The notes beneath the pieces are model-generated. The model made no database searches. It was not told where the DNA came from and saw only the letters and a list, made by a program, of their open reading frames with translations. This document shows, piece after piece, positions 36,936 to 46,400 of a DNA stretch of 64,000 nt; positions within the stretch are counted from its first letter, which is position 1; each line of letters opens with the position of its first letter. This stretch comes from Microbaculum marinisediminis. GTDB lineage: Bacteria > Pseudomonadota > Alphaproteobacteria > Rhizobiales > Tepidamorphaceae. The DNA is taken from contig NZ_JALIDZ010000010.1 of assembly GCF_025397915.1 (NCBI RefSeq), forward strand, positions 62,001 through 126,000, written 5' to 3'. The position numbers were made by a program, and so were the translations under genes.

Positions 36936-37547
36936 GTGTCCGAGTCCTGGTCGATCAACGGCGAACTGGCGCTGAGTTGTAACTGTACGGTTTTCTGTCC
37001 CTGCGTTCTGTCGCTCGGTCAGCATCCTCCCACGGAGGACTATTGCCTGGCGTGGTTCGGCGTGCGCATCGACGACGGCCACCACGGAGACACCGACCTG
37101 TCCGGCATCAACGTCGCCGCGATGCTGGAGATCCCGGGCCTGATGTCGCGCGGCAACTGGACCGCGGCCCTTTTCATCGACGAGAAGGCCGGCATCCAGG
37201 CTGTGCGGGCGCTGACCCGCATATTCTCCGGCCGTGCCGGCGGCACCACCGGTCTTCTGTCGATCCTCGTCAGCCGCTTCCTCGGCGTTCAGCAAGCGCC
37301 CGTCACCTATACGATGGACGGCGATACGCGTATCGTGAAGGTGCCCAAGATCATCGACGGCGCCATTACGCCGGTCGCCGGCAACGATCGGGACAAGGAG
37401 GTGGTGATCACGAACAGCCAGTACTGGATCGCCCCCGAAATCACGGTAAGCAAGGCCGACAAGAGCCGGATGCGAGGCTTCGGCCGGAACTGGAATTTCG
37501 AGGGCCGCAGTGCCGAGTTGTGCCGGATCGAGTGGCGGGGACCGTAA
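36936..37547 (+). CDS. DUF1326 family protein
   Basis: A 203-residue soluble protein whose N-terminal sequence SWSINGELALSCNCTVFCPCVLSLGQ holds the family CxC-x3-CxC motif (Cys15, 17, 21, 23), a likely metal site. The rest is probably beta-rich, ending SAELCRIEWRGP. The start is GTG 36936 with AGGGAGAAGG upstream. It is coupled with the DUF2182 membrane protein upstream and the phosphatidylcholine synthase gene nine bases downstream. A role with a thiophilic metal such as copper is a reasonable guess and no more. Confidence 0.8.
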   Translation: MSESWSINGELALSCNCTVFCPCVLSLGQHPPTEDYCLAWFGVRIDDGHHGDTDLSGINVAAMLEIPGLMSRGNWTAALFIDEKAGIQAVRALTRIFSGRAGGTTGLLSILVSRFLGVQQAPVTYTMDGDTRIVKVPKIIDGAITPVAGNDRDKEVVITNSQYWIAPEITVSKADKSRMRGFGRNWNFEGRSAELCRIEWRGP

Positions 37548-37556
37548 GTAGGCGCG

Positions 37557-38267
37557 ATGGGCGACGTTGCCAGTCATGAACGCAGGCTTGCCGCTGCGGC
37601 AGTCCACGCCCTGACCGCGTCCGGTGTGGTCTGGGCGTTTCTGTCCCTGATCGCGGCCGTGCAGGGTGACTGGCCCTTGATGTTCGCCTGGCTCGGTTTC
37701 GCGCTCTTCGTCGACGGGATCGACGGTCCGCTCGCCAGAAAGGTCGGCATCACCCGGGTTCTGCCCGGCTGGAACGGCGAGATCCTCGATCTCGTCGTCG
37801 ACTACCTGACCTACGTGTTCATTCCCGCCTACGCGGCCGTGGCGGCCGGTCTGTTCCCGGACGGCTTTGGCCTGTTCGGGGCGGCGATCATCTGCCTGTC
37901 GTCCGCCGGTTTCTTCGCCAAACGGGCCCAGAAGAGCCCCGACAACTACTTCATCGGCTTCCCGGCCGTATGGAATCTGGTGCTGTTTTACTGGATGGTG
38001 TTCGACTCCGGTCCCGAACTGGTCATGGCATCGACCATCGCCTTCGGGCTGCTCACCTTCTTTCCGGTCATGTTCATCCATCCGGTCCGGGTGGCGAAGT
38101 TCCGCCACGCCTCCCTGCTGGTCACGCTGGCGTCCATCCCGCTGGCGCTGATCGCCATCCTGCAGGACCTCGATCCCGCGGACTGGGTGAAGGCCGGTCT
38201 GGCCGCCGCGCTGGTCTATCTCTTCGGCGTCAGCCTCTGGCGCACGTTGTTCGGGTCGACCGACTAG
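37557..38267 (+). CDS. pcs: Phosphatidylcholine synthase
   Basis: A 236-residue CDP-alcohol phosphatidyltransferase with about eight spans. The catalytic motif is DGIDGPLARK-(14)-GEILDLVVDYLTY (about 52-85), that is DGxxDGxxAR...GxxxDxxxD spread by an insert as in bacterial Pcs. SSAGFFAKRAQKSPDNYFIGFPAVWN is also typical of Pcs. The enzyme condenses CDP-diacylglycerol with choline in the inner membrane, a route found in rhizobia and their relatives. It is the third gene of a tight run with DUF2182 and DUF1326 genes. Confidence 0.9.
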   Translation: MGDVASHERRLAAAAVHALTASGVVWAFLSLIAAVQGDWPLMFAWLGFALFVDGIDGPLARKVGITRVLPGWNGEILDLVVDYLTYVFIPAYAAVAAGLFPDGFGLFGAAIICLSSAGFFAKRAQKSPDNYFIGFPAVWNLVLFYWMVFDSGPELVMASTIAFGLLTFFPVMFIHPVRVAKFRHASLLVTLASIPLALIAILQDLDPADWVKAGLAAALVYLFGVSLWRTLFGSTD

Positions 38268-38381
38268 ATCCAGAACTTTAAATCGCCGCGCGCGTTTTGT
38301 TAGGCTGCGAAGTCCTGATTCCGGGCCGGCCGCCCCTTGTGCCGGAGGGCGGTTGCCACCAGCCACGATGCGGAGCGTTCC

Positions 38382-39107
38382 ATGATCGCGTTGCTGTCCG
38401 ATCCCAATGCCTGGGCCGCGCTGGCCACCCTGACGGCCATGGAGATCGTACTCGGGATCGACAATGTCGTGTTCATCTCGATCCTGGTCAGCCGGCTGCC
38501 GGAGCACCGTGCCCGCATCGCGCGGCAGGTCGGCCTGGCATTGGCGCTGATCTTCCGCATTCTGTTTCTCTTCACGCTCACATGGCTGATGGGGCTTACC
38601 TCCACGCTGTTCGTCGTTTTCGGCGAGGCCGTGAACTGGCGCGACCTGATCCTGATCGCCGGCGGCCTGTTCCTGCTGGTCAAGGGCACGATGGAGATAC
38701 ACACCGGCATCGAGGGCGACGACCATTCGGCCGCCGCGTCGGCATCGGCCGCCTTCGCCGTGATCGTCGGCCAGATCATCGTCATCGATCTGGTGTTCTC
38801 GATTGACTCGATCGTCACCGCCATCGGCATGGCCCAGCACATCGAGATCATGGTCGCGGCGGTCATGATCGCCGTCGCCGTGATGTATCTGGCCTCCGGT
38901 CCGGTCTCCGAGTTCATCAAGGAACATCCCACGACCAAGATGCTGGCCTTGTCGTTCCTGCTCCTGATCGGCGTCGCCCTGATCGCCGACGGTGCCGGCT
39001 TCCACATTCCGCGCGGCTACATCTACTTCGCCATGGCGTTTTCGGCCGGGGTCGAGGTGATCAACGTGCTCGCGCGCCGCAATCGCCGTGCCCGGCGGGC
39101 GCAGTAG
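38382..39107 (+). CDS. TerC family integral membrane protein
   Basis: A 241-residue protein with about seven spans. The two TerC motifs with membrane-embedded acidic residues are present: MEIVLGIDNVVFISILVSRLP (about 20-40) and VIDLVFSIDSIVTAIGMAQH (about 140-160). The family is linked to tellurium resistance by name and to manganese export in several bacteria. I start it at ATG 38382 after GGAGCG; an upstream open frame adds 15 residues that do not look like TerC. It ends one base before the stop of the convergent Lrp-type regulator. Confidence 0.9.
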   Translation: MIALLSDPNAWAALATLTAMEIVLGIDNVVFISILVSRLPEHRARIARQVGLALALIFRILFLFTLTWLMGLTSTLFVVFGEAVNWRDLILIAGGLFLLVKGTMEIHTGIEGDDHSAAASASAAFAVIVGQIIVIDLVFSIDSIVTAIGMAQHIEIMVAAVMIAVAVMYLASGPVSEFIKEHPTTKMLALSFLLLIGVALIADGAGFHIPRGYIYFAMAFSAGVEVINVLARRNRRARRAQ

Positions 39108-39572
39108 TCAGTCCGACAGCGCCGGATATACCGCCGTCTTCTTGATGGTGCCGAGGGCGAAACTCGTCTCGATGCTGCCGACACAGGGCAGGCGCGTGAG
39201 CCGCGTCTTGAGGAATCGCTCGTAGGCTTCGAGGCTCGACGCGACCACGCGCAGCAAATAGTCGCGCGTTCCCGTCATCAGATAGCAGTCGAGCACCTCT
39301 TCGCAATCGGCGATCGCCTTGTCGAACTCGCTAATTTCGTCCTCGGTCTGGCGCGTCAGCCGCACCGAGACGAAGGCGTTGATCGGCAGGCCGTAGCGGT
39401 CCTGGTCGACGGTTGCGGTATAGCCGCGGATCACGCCGTCGTCCTCGAGCTTGCGCAGCCGGCGCAGGCAGGGCGACGGCGACAGGCCGACTTTCTCGGC
39501 GAGCGCCTGGTTGGTGATGCGGCCGTCGGCCTGCAGTTCGCGAAGGATCTTGCGGTCGATTCTATCGATCAT
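39108..39572 (-). CDS. Lrp/AsnC family transcriptional regulator
   Basis: A 154-residue regulator with the N-terminal winged helix (DRIDRKILRELQADGRITNQALAEKVGLSPSPCLRRLRKLEDDGVI) and a C-terminal RAM ligand-binding domain (about 70-145). Such proteins form octamers that respond to amino acids. It faces the AceE/MdeB-like gene across a 278-base region and is the natural candidate to control it; in Pseudomonas putida the similar mdeB is controlled by an adjacent Lrp-type protein, MdeR. Confidence 0.92.
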   Translation of the reverse strand: MIDRIDRKILRELQADGRITNQALAEKVGLSPSPCLRRLRKLEDDGVIRGYTATVDQDRYGLPINAFVSVRLTRQTEDEISEFDKAIADCEEVLDCYLMTGTRDYLLRVVASSLEAYERFLKTRLTRLPCVGSIETSFALGTIKKTAVYPALSD

Positions 39573-39850
39573 GATTGGGCTATCGTCTTTTGTCGCTTCA
39601 TTGGAGTGCTGCGCAATTTTCTGCCAAATCGCTCAGCGATCGCGCCAAAGTTAGCAATTTAAAACCCCGCCGTCGCTGGCATTCCTTCAGGCATCAGCGT
39701 CAACGCGGCATCGGCTCTAGGGGGGGATGACGACGGCCAGAGGTTTCCAGCGCGACGGTGCCGGACCGTGCAGGTCGCCCGCCGTCGCCGTGTCGACCAA
39801 GGTCGCTACCGCGCTATAGTTTGTACCGACCCCTGTAGGAGGAGCGATCC
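39573..39850. other. Divergent control region, Lrp-type regulator / E1 dehydrogenase
   Basis: The half next to the regulator (39580-39670) is A/T-rich with two AATTT cores (CGCAATTTT near 39612, TAGCAATTT at 39652-39660), the sort of degenerate sequence Lrp-type proteins bind. The other half holds the candidate promoter of the E1 gene. I see no small gene or RNA here. Confidence 0.4.
39793..39820 (+). promoter_or_regulatory. Candidate sigma-70-type promoter for the E1 dehydrogenase gene
   Basis: TCGACC (39793-39798, 4/6 match to the -35) is 16 bases from TATAGT (39815-39820, 5/6 match to the -10). The predicted start near 39827 leaves a leader of about 24 bases holding GGAGGAG before GTG 39851. 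Confidence 0.45.
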
Positions 39851-42262
39851 GTGGCTGTTCGATCCAAGGCCCTGGCGGCAAAGGCGGGAAAGTCAGAGTT
39901 GCTCGATATCGCATCTCTGGAGATGCTCGAGCGAAAGATCCTGTGGCTGTCGTCCTGGATCATCCACAACGCCAACCATGTCCGGCACAATACCGACGGC
40001 CTCAAGGTCGGAGGCCATCAGGCGTCGTCGGCCTCGCTGTCGACGGTCATGGCCGCGCTGTTCTTCCGGGTGCTGCGTCCCGAGGACCGCATTGCCGTCA
40101 AGCCGCATGCCAGTCCCGCCTTCCACGCGATCCAGTACCTGTTTGGCCATCAGACCCGTGACAAGCTGGAGAATTTCCGCGGCTTCGGCGGTGTCCAGTC
40201 CTATCCTTCGCGCACCAAGGACACCGACGACGTCGATTTCTCGACCGGTTCGGTCGGCCTCGGCGTCGCGGTGACGGCGTTTGCCAGCCTGGCGCAGGAC
40301 TACGTGCGCGCGCACGGCTGGATGCCCGACTGGCCGGAAGGCCGCATGGTCGCGCTCCTGGGCGACGCGGAGCTGGACGAAGGCAATATCTTCGAGTGCC
40401 TTCTCGAAGGCTGGAAACACGACCTGCGAAACTGCTGGTGGGTCATCGACTACAACCGCCAGAGCCTCGACTCCGTCGTCTCCGACGCCCTGTTCCAGAA
40501 GCATGCCGACGTGTTCCGCGCGCTCGGATGGGACGTCGTCATGATCAAGTATGGCAAGCTGCAGGAAGCGGCGTTTCAGAAGCCTGGCGGCGAGGCGCTG
40601 CGGCGCTGGATCGACGATTGCCCGAACATGCTCTATTCGGCGCTCGTCTTCCAGGGCGGCGGCGCTTTCCGCAACCAGCTGAAGGCAGACCTGTCGGACG
40701 AACCCGATACGCTGAAGATCATCGACGCTCTCGACGACGACAGCCTGCACAAGCTGATGACCAATCTCGGCGGTCACTGCATGGAGAGCGTGGTCGAGGC
40801 CTTCGAGTCCGCGCCCAGCGACAAGCCGGTGTGCTTCATCGCCTACACGATCAAGGGGCACGGACTGCCATTCCAGGGCCACAAGGACAACCACGCCGGC
40901 CTGATGACCAGGGAGCAGATGGAAGGCTTCCGCGAGGCCAACGGGATCGCGCCCGGCGAAGAATGGGAGCCGGCCGCCGGTCTCGGCCTGGGCAAGGCGG
41001 CGCTCGAGAAGCTGCTCGCCGCGGCGCCCTTCAACGCAAAGGGCCGGCGCAGGCTGGAGGCCGCTCATATCGATGTGCCGCACCTGCCATTGCCGACGAT
41101 CCGCGGCGCCATGTCGACGCAGGAAGGCTTCGGCAAGATCCTCGACGGCATCGCCAAGTCCGATACCGAGCTTGCCGACCGCGTCGTGACCACGTCACCG
41201 GACGTTACCGTCTCGACCAATCTCGGCCCCTGGGTGAATCGCCGCGCCATCTTCGCCCGCGAGCCGCGCACTGACGTGTTCAAGGAACGCAAGCTCATGT
41301 CGGCGCAACGATGGGACATGAGCCCGACCGGACAGCACATCGAGCTCGGGATCGCCGAGAACAACCTGTTCCTCAATCTCGGCGCGCTCGGTCTGTCGCA
41401 TTCCCTGTTCGGCGAGCGCCTGCTGCCCATCGGCACGCTCTACGATCCGTTCATCGCTCGTGGCCTCGATGCGCTGAACTACGCCTGCTACCAGGACGCC
41501 CGCTTCATCCTTGTCGCGACGCCGTCGGGCATCACGCTGTCGCCGGAGGGCGGCGCGCACCAGTCCGTCGGCACGCCGCTGATCGGCATGGCGCAGGACG
41601 GTCTGGCCTACTTCGAGCCGGCCTACGTGGACGAGCTCGCCGTCATCCTCGAGTGGGCCTTCAACTACATTCAGCGCGGCGCCAAGGCAGGGAAGGGCGA
41701 CTGGCTCCACGAGCGCGAAGGCGGCTCGGTCTATCTGCGCCTGTCGACCCGGCCGGTCGACCAGCCGATCCGCGAGATGACCGACGACTTGCGCGAAGGC
41801 ATCATTCAGGGCGGCTACTGGATGCGCCCGCCCGCCGAGGGCGCCGATCTCGCCGTCGTCTATACCGGCGCGGTGGCGCCGGAATCCGCCTCGGCGCTCG
41901 GACAGTTGCTGGAACTCTCGCCCGGTGCCGGGCTTCTGGCCGTGACGTCGGCCGACCGTCTCAATGCCGGCTGGCAGGCGGCGCAGAAGGCGAGGCAGAT
42001 CGGCGAAGATCCGCCCCTCTCGCATGTCGAGCGGTTGCTGGAGCCGTTGTCGCGTGAAACCCGGCTGGTTACCGTGCTCGACGGCCACCCGGCGACGCTC
42101 TCCTGGCTGGGTGCCGTGCGCGGCCATCCGACGGAATCGCTGGGTGTCGAGCATTTCGGCCAAACCGGAACAATTCCAGACCTTTACCGTCAATACCGGA
42201 TCGATCAGAAGGCCATCGTCGAGGCCGGCCTGTCGACCCTTCCGAAAGGTCGCCGCCGCTGA
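39851..42262 (+). CDS. Homodimeric 2-oxoacid dehydrogenase E1 (AceE/MdeB-like, transketolase family)
   Basis: An 803-residue thiamine-diphosphate enzyme of the AceE type. The cofactor motif is LLGDAELDEGNIFECLLEGWKHDLRNCWWVIDYNRQSLD (starting about 172). HIELGIAENNLFLNLGALGL marks the pyrimidine domain, and DLYRQYRID the C-terminal domain. It is shorter than E. coli AceE (887 residues). The start is GTG 39851 behind GGAGGAG. No E2 or E3 gene is adjacent, so it would have to borrow them. The divergent Lrp/AsnC gene recalls the mdeR-mdeB arrangement of Pseudomonas, where the enzyme oxidises 2-oxobutyrate. Pyruvate or another branched or short oxoacid is equally possible. Confidence 0.85.
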   Translation: MAVRSKALAAKAGKSELLDIASLEMLERKILWLSSWIIHNANHVRHNTDGLKVGGHQASSASLSTVMAALFFRVLRPEDRIAVKPHASPAFHAIQYLFGHQTRDKLENFRGFGGVQSYPSRTKDTDDVDFSTGSVGLGVAVTAFASLAQDYVRAHGWMPDWPEGRMVALLGDAELDEGNIFECLLEGWKHDLRNCWWVIDYNRQSLDSVVSDALFQKHADVFRALGWDVVMIKYGKLQEAAFQKPGGEALRRWIDDCPNMLYSALVFQGGGAFRNQLKADLSDEPDTLKIIDALDDDSLHKLMTNLGGHCMESVVEAFESAPSDKPVCFIAYTIKGHGLPFQGHKDNHAGLMTREQMEGFREANGIAPGEEWEPAAGLGLGKAALEKLLAAAPFNAKGRRRLEAAHIDVPHLPLPTIRGAMSTQEGFGKILDGIAKSDTELADRVVTTSPDVTVSTNLGPWVNRRAIFAREPRTDVFKERKLMSAQRWDMSPTGQHIELGIAENNLFLNLGALGLSHSLFGERLLPIGTLYDPFIARGLDALNYACYQDARFILVATPSGITLSPEGGAHQSVGTPLIGMAQDGLAYFEPAYVDELAVILEWAFNYIQRGAKAGKGDWLHEREGGSVYLRLSTRPVDQPIREMTDDLREGIIQGGYWMRPPAEGADLAVVYTGAVAPESASALGQLLELSPGAGLLAVTSADRLNAGWQAAQKARQIGEDPPLSHVERLLEPLSRETRLVTVLDGHPATLSWLGAVRGHPTESLGVEHFGQTGTIPDLYRQYRIDQKAIVEAGLSTLPKGRRR

Positions 42263-42305
42263 TACGGTGCCCGCCACGGGGCGTGCGTAGCAAGGGAGGT
42301 GCGAC

Positions 42306-43280
42306 ATGGTTCAGGCGATACGGATCGAGGCGTGTGGCGGACCCGAGGTCATGAAATGGACCGAGGTCGAGCAGCCGAAGCCGGGGCCGGGCGAGGCGCT
42401 GGTCCGGCACAAGGCCGTCGGCCTCAACTTCATTGACGTCTACTTCCGCACGGGCCTGTACAAGGCTCCCTCGATGCCGCTCATACCGGGCAGCGAAGGG
42501 GCCGGCGACGTGATCGCCGTCGGGGAGGGCGTCACCGAGGTGGCGGTCGGCGACCGGGTTGCCTACGCGACGACCGTCGGCGCCTATGCCGAGGAGCGCG
42601 TGATCGCCGCCGATCGTCTGGTCAAGGTCCCCGATGGCATCTCCTATGAAACCGCGGCCGCGATGATGCTCAAGGGCATGACCGCGCGATACCTGCTGCG
42701 CCGCACGTTCAGGGTCGAGGCCGGTCAGACGATTCTGTTCCATGCCGCCGCAGGCGGCGTCGGCCTCATCGCCTGCCAGTGGGCGAACCATCTCGGCGCG
42801 ACCGTGATCGGAACGGTCGGCTCGGAGGAGAAGGCCGCGCTCGCCAAGGCACACGGCGCCCACCATACGATCAACTACCGGACGGAAAATTTCGTTGACC
42901 GCGTCAAGGAGATCACCAACGGCGAAGGCGTCGAAGTCGTCTACGACTCGGTCGGCAAGGATACGTTCCCCGGGTCTCTCGATTGTCTCAAGCCGCTCGG
43001 CATGTGGGCGCTGTTCGGTCAGTCGTCGGGAACGGTGCCGCCGCTGGATCTCGGTATCCTCGCGCAGAAGGGATCGCTGTTCGCCACACGGCCGACATTG
43101 TTCACCTATGTCGCCAAGCGGGACGATCTGGTCGCGACCGCGAACGAACTGTTCGATGTCGTGAAGAGCGGCGTCGCGAAGATCGAGATCAACCAGACCT
43201 ACGCGCTGAAGGACGCCGAACAGGCGCATCGCGACCTGGAGGGGCGGAAAACCACGGGCACGACGGTGCTGATCCCCTAG
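42306..43280 (+). CDS. Zinc-independent NADPH:quinone oxidoreductase (MDR family)
   Basis: A 324-residue reductase. The GroES-like N-terminal half contains NFIDVYFRTGLYKAPSMPLIPGSEGAGDVIAVGEGV, and the Rossmann half has FHAAAGGVGLIACQWANHLGATVIGTVGSEEK. It lacks the zinc-binding Cys cluster of alcohol dehydrogenases and matches QorA-type quinone reductases that make one-electron semiquinones from NADPH. An ideal ribosome site AAGGGAGGTG precedes ATG 42306. It lies 43 bases after the E1 gene and is probably co-transcribed with it. Confidence 0.9.
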   Translation: MVQAIRIEACGGPEVMKWTEVEQPKPGPGEALVRHKAVGLNFIDVYFRTGLYKAPSMPLIPGSEGAGDVIAVGEGVTEVAVGDRVAYATTVGAYAEERVIAADRLVKVPDGISYETAAAMMLKGMTARYLLRRTFRVEAGQTILFHAAAGGVGLIACQWANHLGATVIGTVGSEEKAALAKAHGAHHTINYRTENFVDRVKEITNGEGVEVVYDSVGKDTFPGSLDCLKPLGMWALFGQSSGTVPPLDLGILAQKGSLFATRPTLFTYVAKRDDLVATANELFDVVKSGVAKIEINQTYALKDAEQAHRDLEGRKTTGTTVLIP

Positions 43281-43356
43281 CGGAAGCGAACCCGCATTGT
43301 TAGCCCATGGCACGGTTGCGTTGCGCGCGGCCGCGAACAATGCGATTCAGATTGCC

Positions 43357-43384
43357 TTGAATCGGCCCCAACCACCCGTATAGT
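43357..43384 (+). promoter_or_regulatory. Candidate promoter of the histidine-repeat protein gene
   Basis: TTGAAT (43357-43362) and TATAGT (43379-43384) are spaced by 16 bases. Transcription would start near 43391, leaving a leader of about 69 bases. Confidence 0.4.
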
Positions 43385-43459
43385 TGTTCAGGTCCGGGGG
43401 CTACGGACGGATCATTTGAGAGAGGCGGCGGGTCGATCGCGTCCTGCCGGGCATAATTG

Positions 43460-46400
43460 ATGGCCCCCAGACTGAATCTCCAGTCACTCCGCATTATTGT
43501 CACAGGCGCGCTCTTCGCGTCCGGCGCCGGTATCGTGTCCGGTTCTTTGACGCCGGCCGGCGCGCAGGACGGCATCCTGTCTCCCGGCGACGCCATCATC
43601 ACGCAATTCTCCGGCCTCACGACCGGTCCGACCGGCCAGCCTCTTCCCGATCCGAACGGCGCGACGGTCCGCGCCAACTCGATGGGCAATCCCGGATTTC
43701 CGGCAAACGGGTCGGTCTGGCCCACGCCCCCCGTGATGTTCTCGCTGACCGCGCGCGAAACCGGCCAGGTCTTCGGCATCGCCTATGACGACGCCGAGCC
43801 GGCCAATGCCTATGTGGCGGCGACATCCGTCTTCGGGCTCTATCGCAGTCCGACGGGCGAGGGCTGGGCCGGAGGCATGTGGGGCCCCGGCGGCGGCCCC
43901 GGCACCGTCTGGAAACTGGACGCCACCAACAACTACAGCCCCGTTCCGTTCTCGAACCTTCTCGGCGACGACGGCACGGAGAACGAAGGCCCGGGCCTTG
44001 GCGGCATCGCCTTCGATGCGTGGAACCAGCAGCTGTTCGTGTCGGACCTGCAGACCGGCCTGATACACCGGATCGCTCTCGATAGCGGCGAGACGCTGCA
44101 GACTTTCGACCACGGCCTCGACGGCCGCTCCTATTTCCTCGACGTCCCCTCCGGCGAATATCTGGTGCTCGACGTCATTCCCGACAGCGAGGAGACGACG
44201 CCGCGGTTCGACGACTGCACCGATGCGTCGGGCGCGACCGCCCGGTTCGAAGAAACGCCCGACTGCTGGAACTACGCAGACTTCCGCCGCCGGGTCTTCG
44301 GTCTCGGTGTCTATCGCGACCCGATTACGGATACGGTCCGTCTCTACTACGCGGTCTGGGGCGGTGCGGCGCTGGGAAGCGACGGCTGGGACACCGCCGG
44401 CGATGACGCGGCCACCACTATCTGGTCGGTCCTTCTCGATGGAAACGGCGGTTTCGACCTGACCGACGTGCGGCGGGAGTTCATCGTTCCGCCGCTGGTA
44501 CCCGAAGTCGAAGGCGAGGGGCAGACGGAAGCGCCGGCCGTTACCGATATCGCGTTCTCCTCCGACGGCGGTATGCTGCTCGCCGAGCGCGGTCGCCCCG
44601 CGCCCGATTTCGACGTCAGTCCGCCGGTTCTCGTCGAGCCGGATTCCGCCCGCGTCCTGCTGTTCATCCGCAACGAGGACGGCATTTGGGAGAGCGAGGG
44701 CCGTTACGACGTCGGGTTCCCCGAACGCGGCCCCGACTCGCCGCCGCACATCCGCGCGAACGCCGCCGGCGGCGTGGCGCTTGGCAACGGCTATACCGAA
44801 ACCGGCGACCTCGATCCCGAAGCCGTAGACGGTACCGTCTGGATGTCGGGCGCACCGCTGTGCGCGCCGAACGGGCCGTGCATCGACCGCCAGTCCGGTC
44901 AGGCGACCGTCAACGGTCCGATCAGCGGTTTCCAGGGGACGCCCGTCGCCAACACCGTGGAACTCGTGCCACCGGCAGCCGCACAGCCGGGCGCGAATAC
45001 GTCCCGCCCGGCGACGCCGCCGGAGGGGCCGCTTTCCTCCTACATGGTCGCCGACGCCGACGGCGGCATTCTCGGCGGCATGGGCGATATCGCGATCTAT
45101 CGGAGCGAACCGGTCAGCCAGATCGTCCAGGTGGTCGAGCCGACGCCGGAAATCGTCGAGGAACTGCCGCCGGAAGCGCTTCAGCCCGAAGCACCGCTGC
45201 CGGATCTCGCCGTCGCCAAGACCGGTCTCGGCTCCTGCGCCCCGGGCGGGGATTGCCTCTTCGAGATCTCGGTCACCAATGTCGGCCCGGTCGACTATTA
45301 CGGTCCAATCGTCCTCACCGACACCATCAGTGCGCCCGGCGTGTCGCTTGCCGATGCCCAGCCGGAGCCGTGGTTCTGCTATCCGGCCGACGGTAACGTC
45401 TACTGCCAGCTACCGCCCGCGACGCTGGCGCCTGGCGAGACGACGGCCTTCTCGCTGACGCTGAGGCTGTCGAGCGGTTATTCCGACCCGCGCCTCAACA
45501 ACTGCGCCGCCGTCACCTGGCTTGGACAGCAGGGGCGCGACCGCATCCGCGCGGTCCAGGCTGGTCTCCAGCAGGCCGGATTCGATCCCGGCTCCGCCGA
45601 CGGCATCATGGGGCCGCAGACCGCGGCGGCGATCCGCGCCGCGGAAGGGGCCGCCGGCATGGCTCAGACGGGACAGATCACACCGGATCTCGTCGACTAT
45701 CTGTTCGGCGAGTACGCCAGCCAGGACGGGGACGCGAGCCCGGCCAACGACCAAGACTGCGGTCTGATCCGGGTCGACGTGCCGCCGCCGCCGGCCCACC
45801 TGGTCCAGGTTTCCGGCTTCCACCGCCGCTTCGACTCGGTCAACCACAACCCGGCGACCAGCGCACCGTACGATTTCCACGATCCGGAGCTGTCGTTCTT
45901 CCATCGGACCTGGCGTTCCTCGCTGCACGACGCGACCGTCAGTGAGCCCATCCCGCTTCATCGCGTGGCCATGTCGCAGTTCCATCTGACCTGGGGGTCG
46001 GCGTTCCACGACAGCGTGTTCACCCAGTTCGTTCCGCTGCATTCCCCGGCATTGTCGGTCTTCCACGGCGCCAACCGGTCGGTCATGCACGACTTCCGCA
46101 CGACCGGCTTCCTGGCAGCCCATCGCTTCGAGCTGTCCGGGTTCCACCGTGCCTGGAACTCGGCACGTCACGACGGCATCGTGACACGCGTGGCGCCGCT
46201 GCATTGGGTGCAGTTGTCCGCGTTCCATCGCCGTTTCGCGTCCGGCCTGCACGATCGCGCCGTCACCCGGATGCGCCCGCTGCACAATCCGGGGCTGTCG
46301 AACTTCCACAACTTCAACCAGTCGAACCTGCACGACCCGCTGACGTCACGGGTGCGCCCGCTGCACCAGCCCGGGCTTTCGACATTCCACCGCAACGCCA

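Noticed and set aside
36912-39005. A 697-codon open frame on the minus strand opposite DUF1326, pcs and terC
   Set aside because: Composition is the Asp/Arg/Gly/Gln-rich type produced by the antisense of GC-rich genes; the plus strand has three recognised families with ribosome sites.
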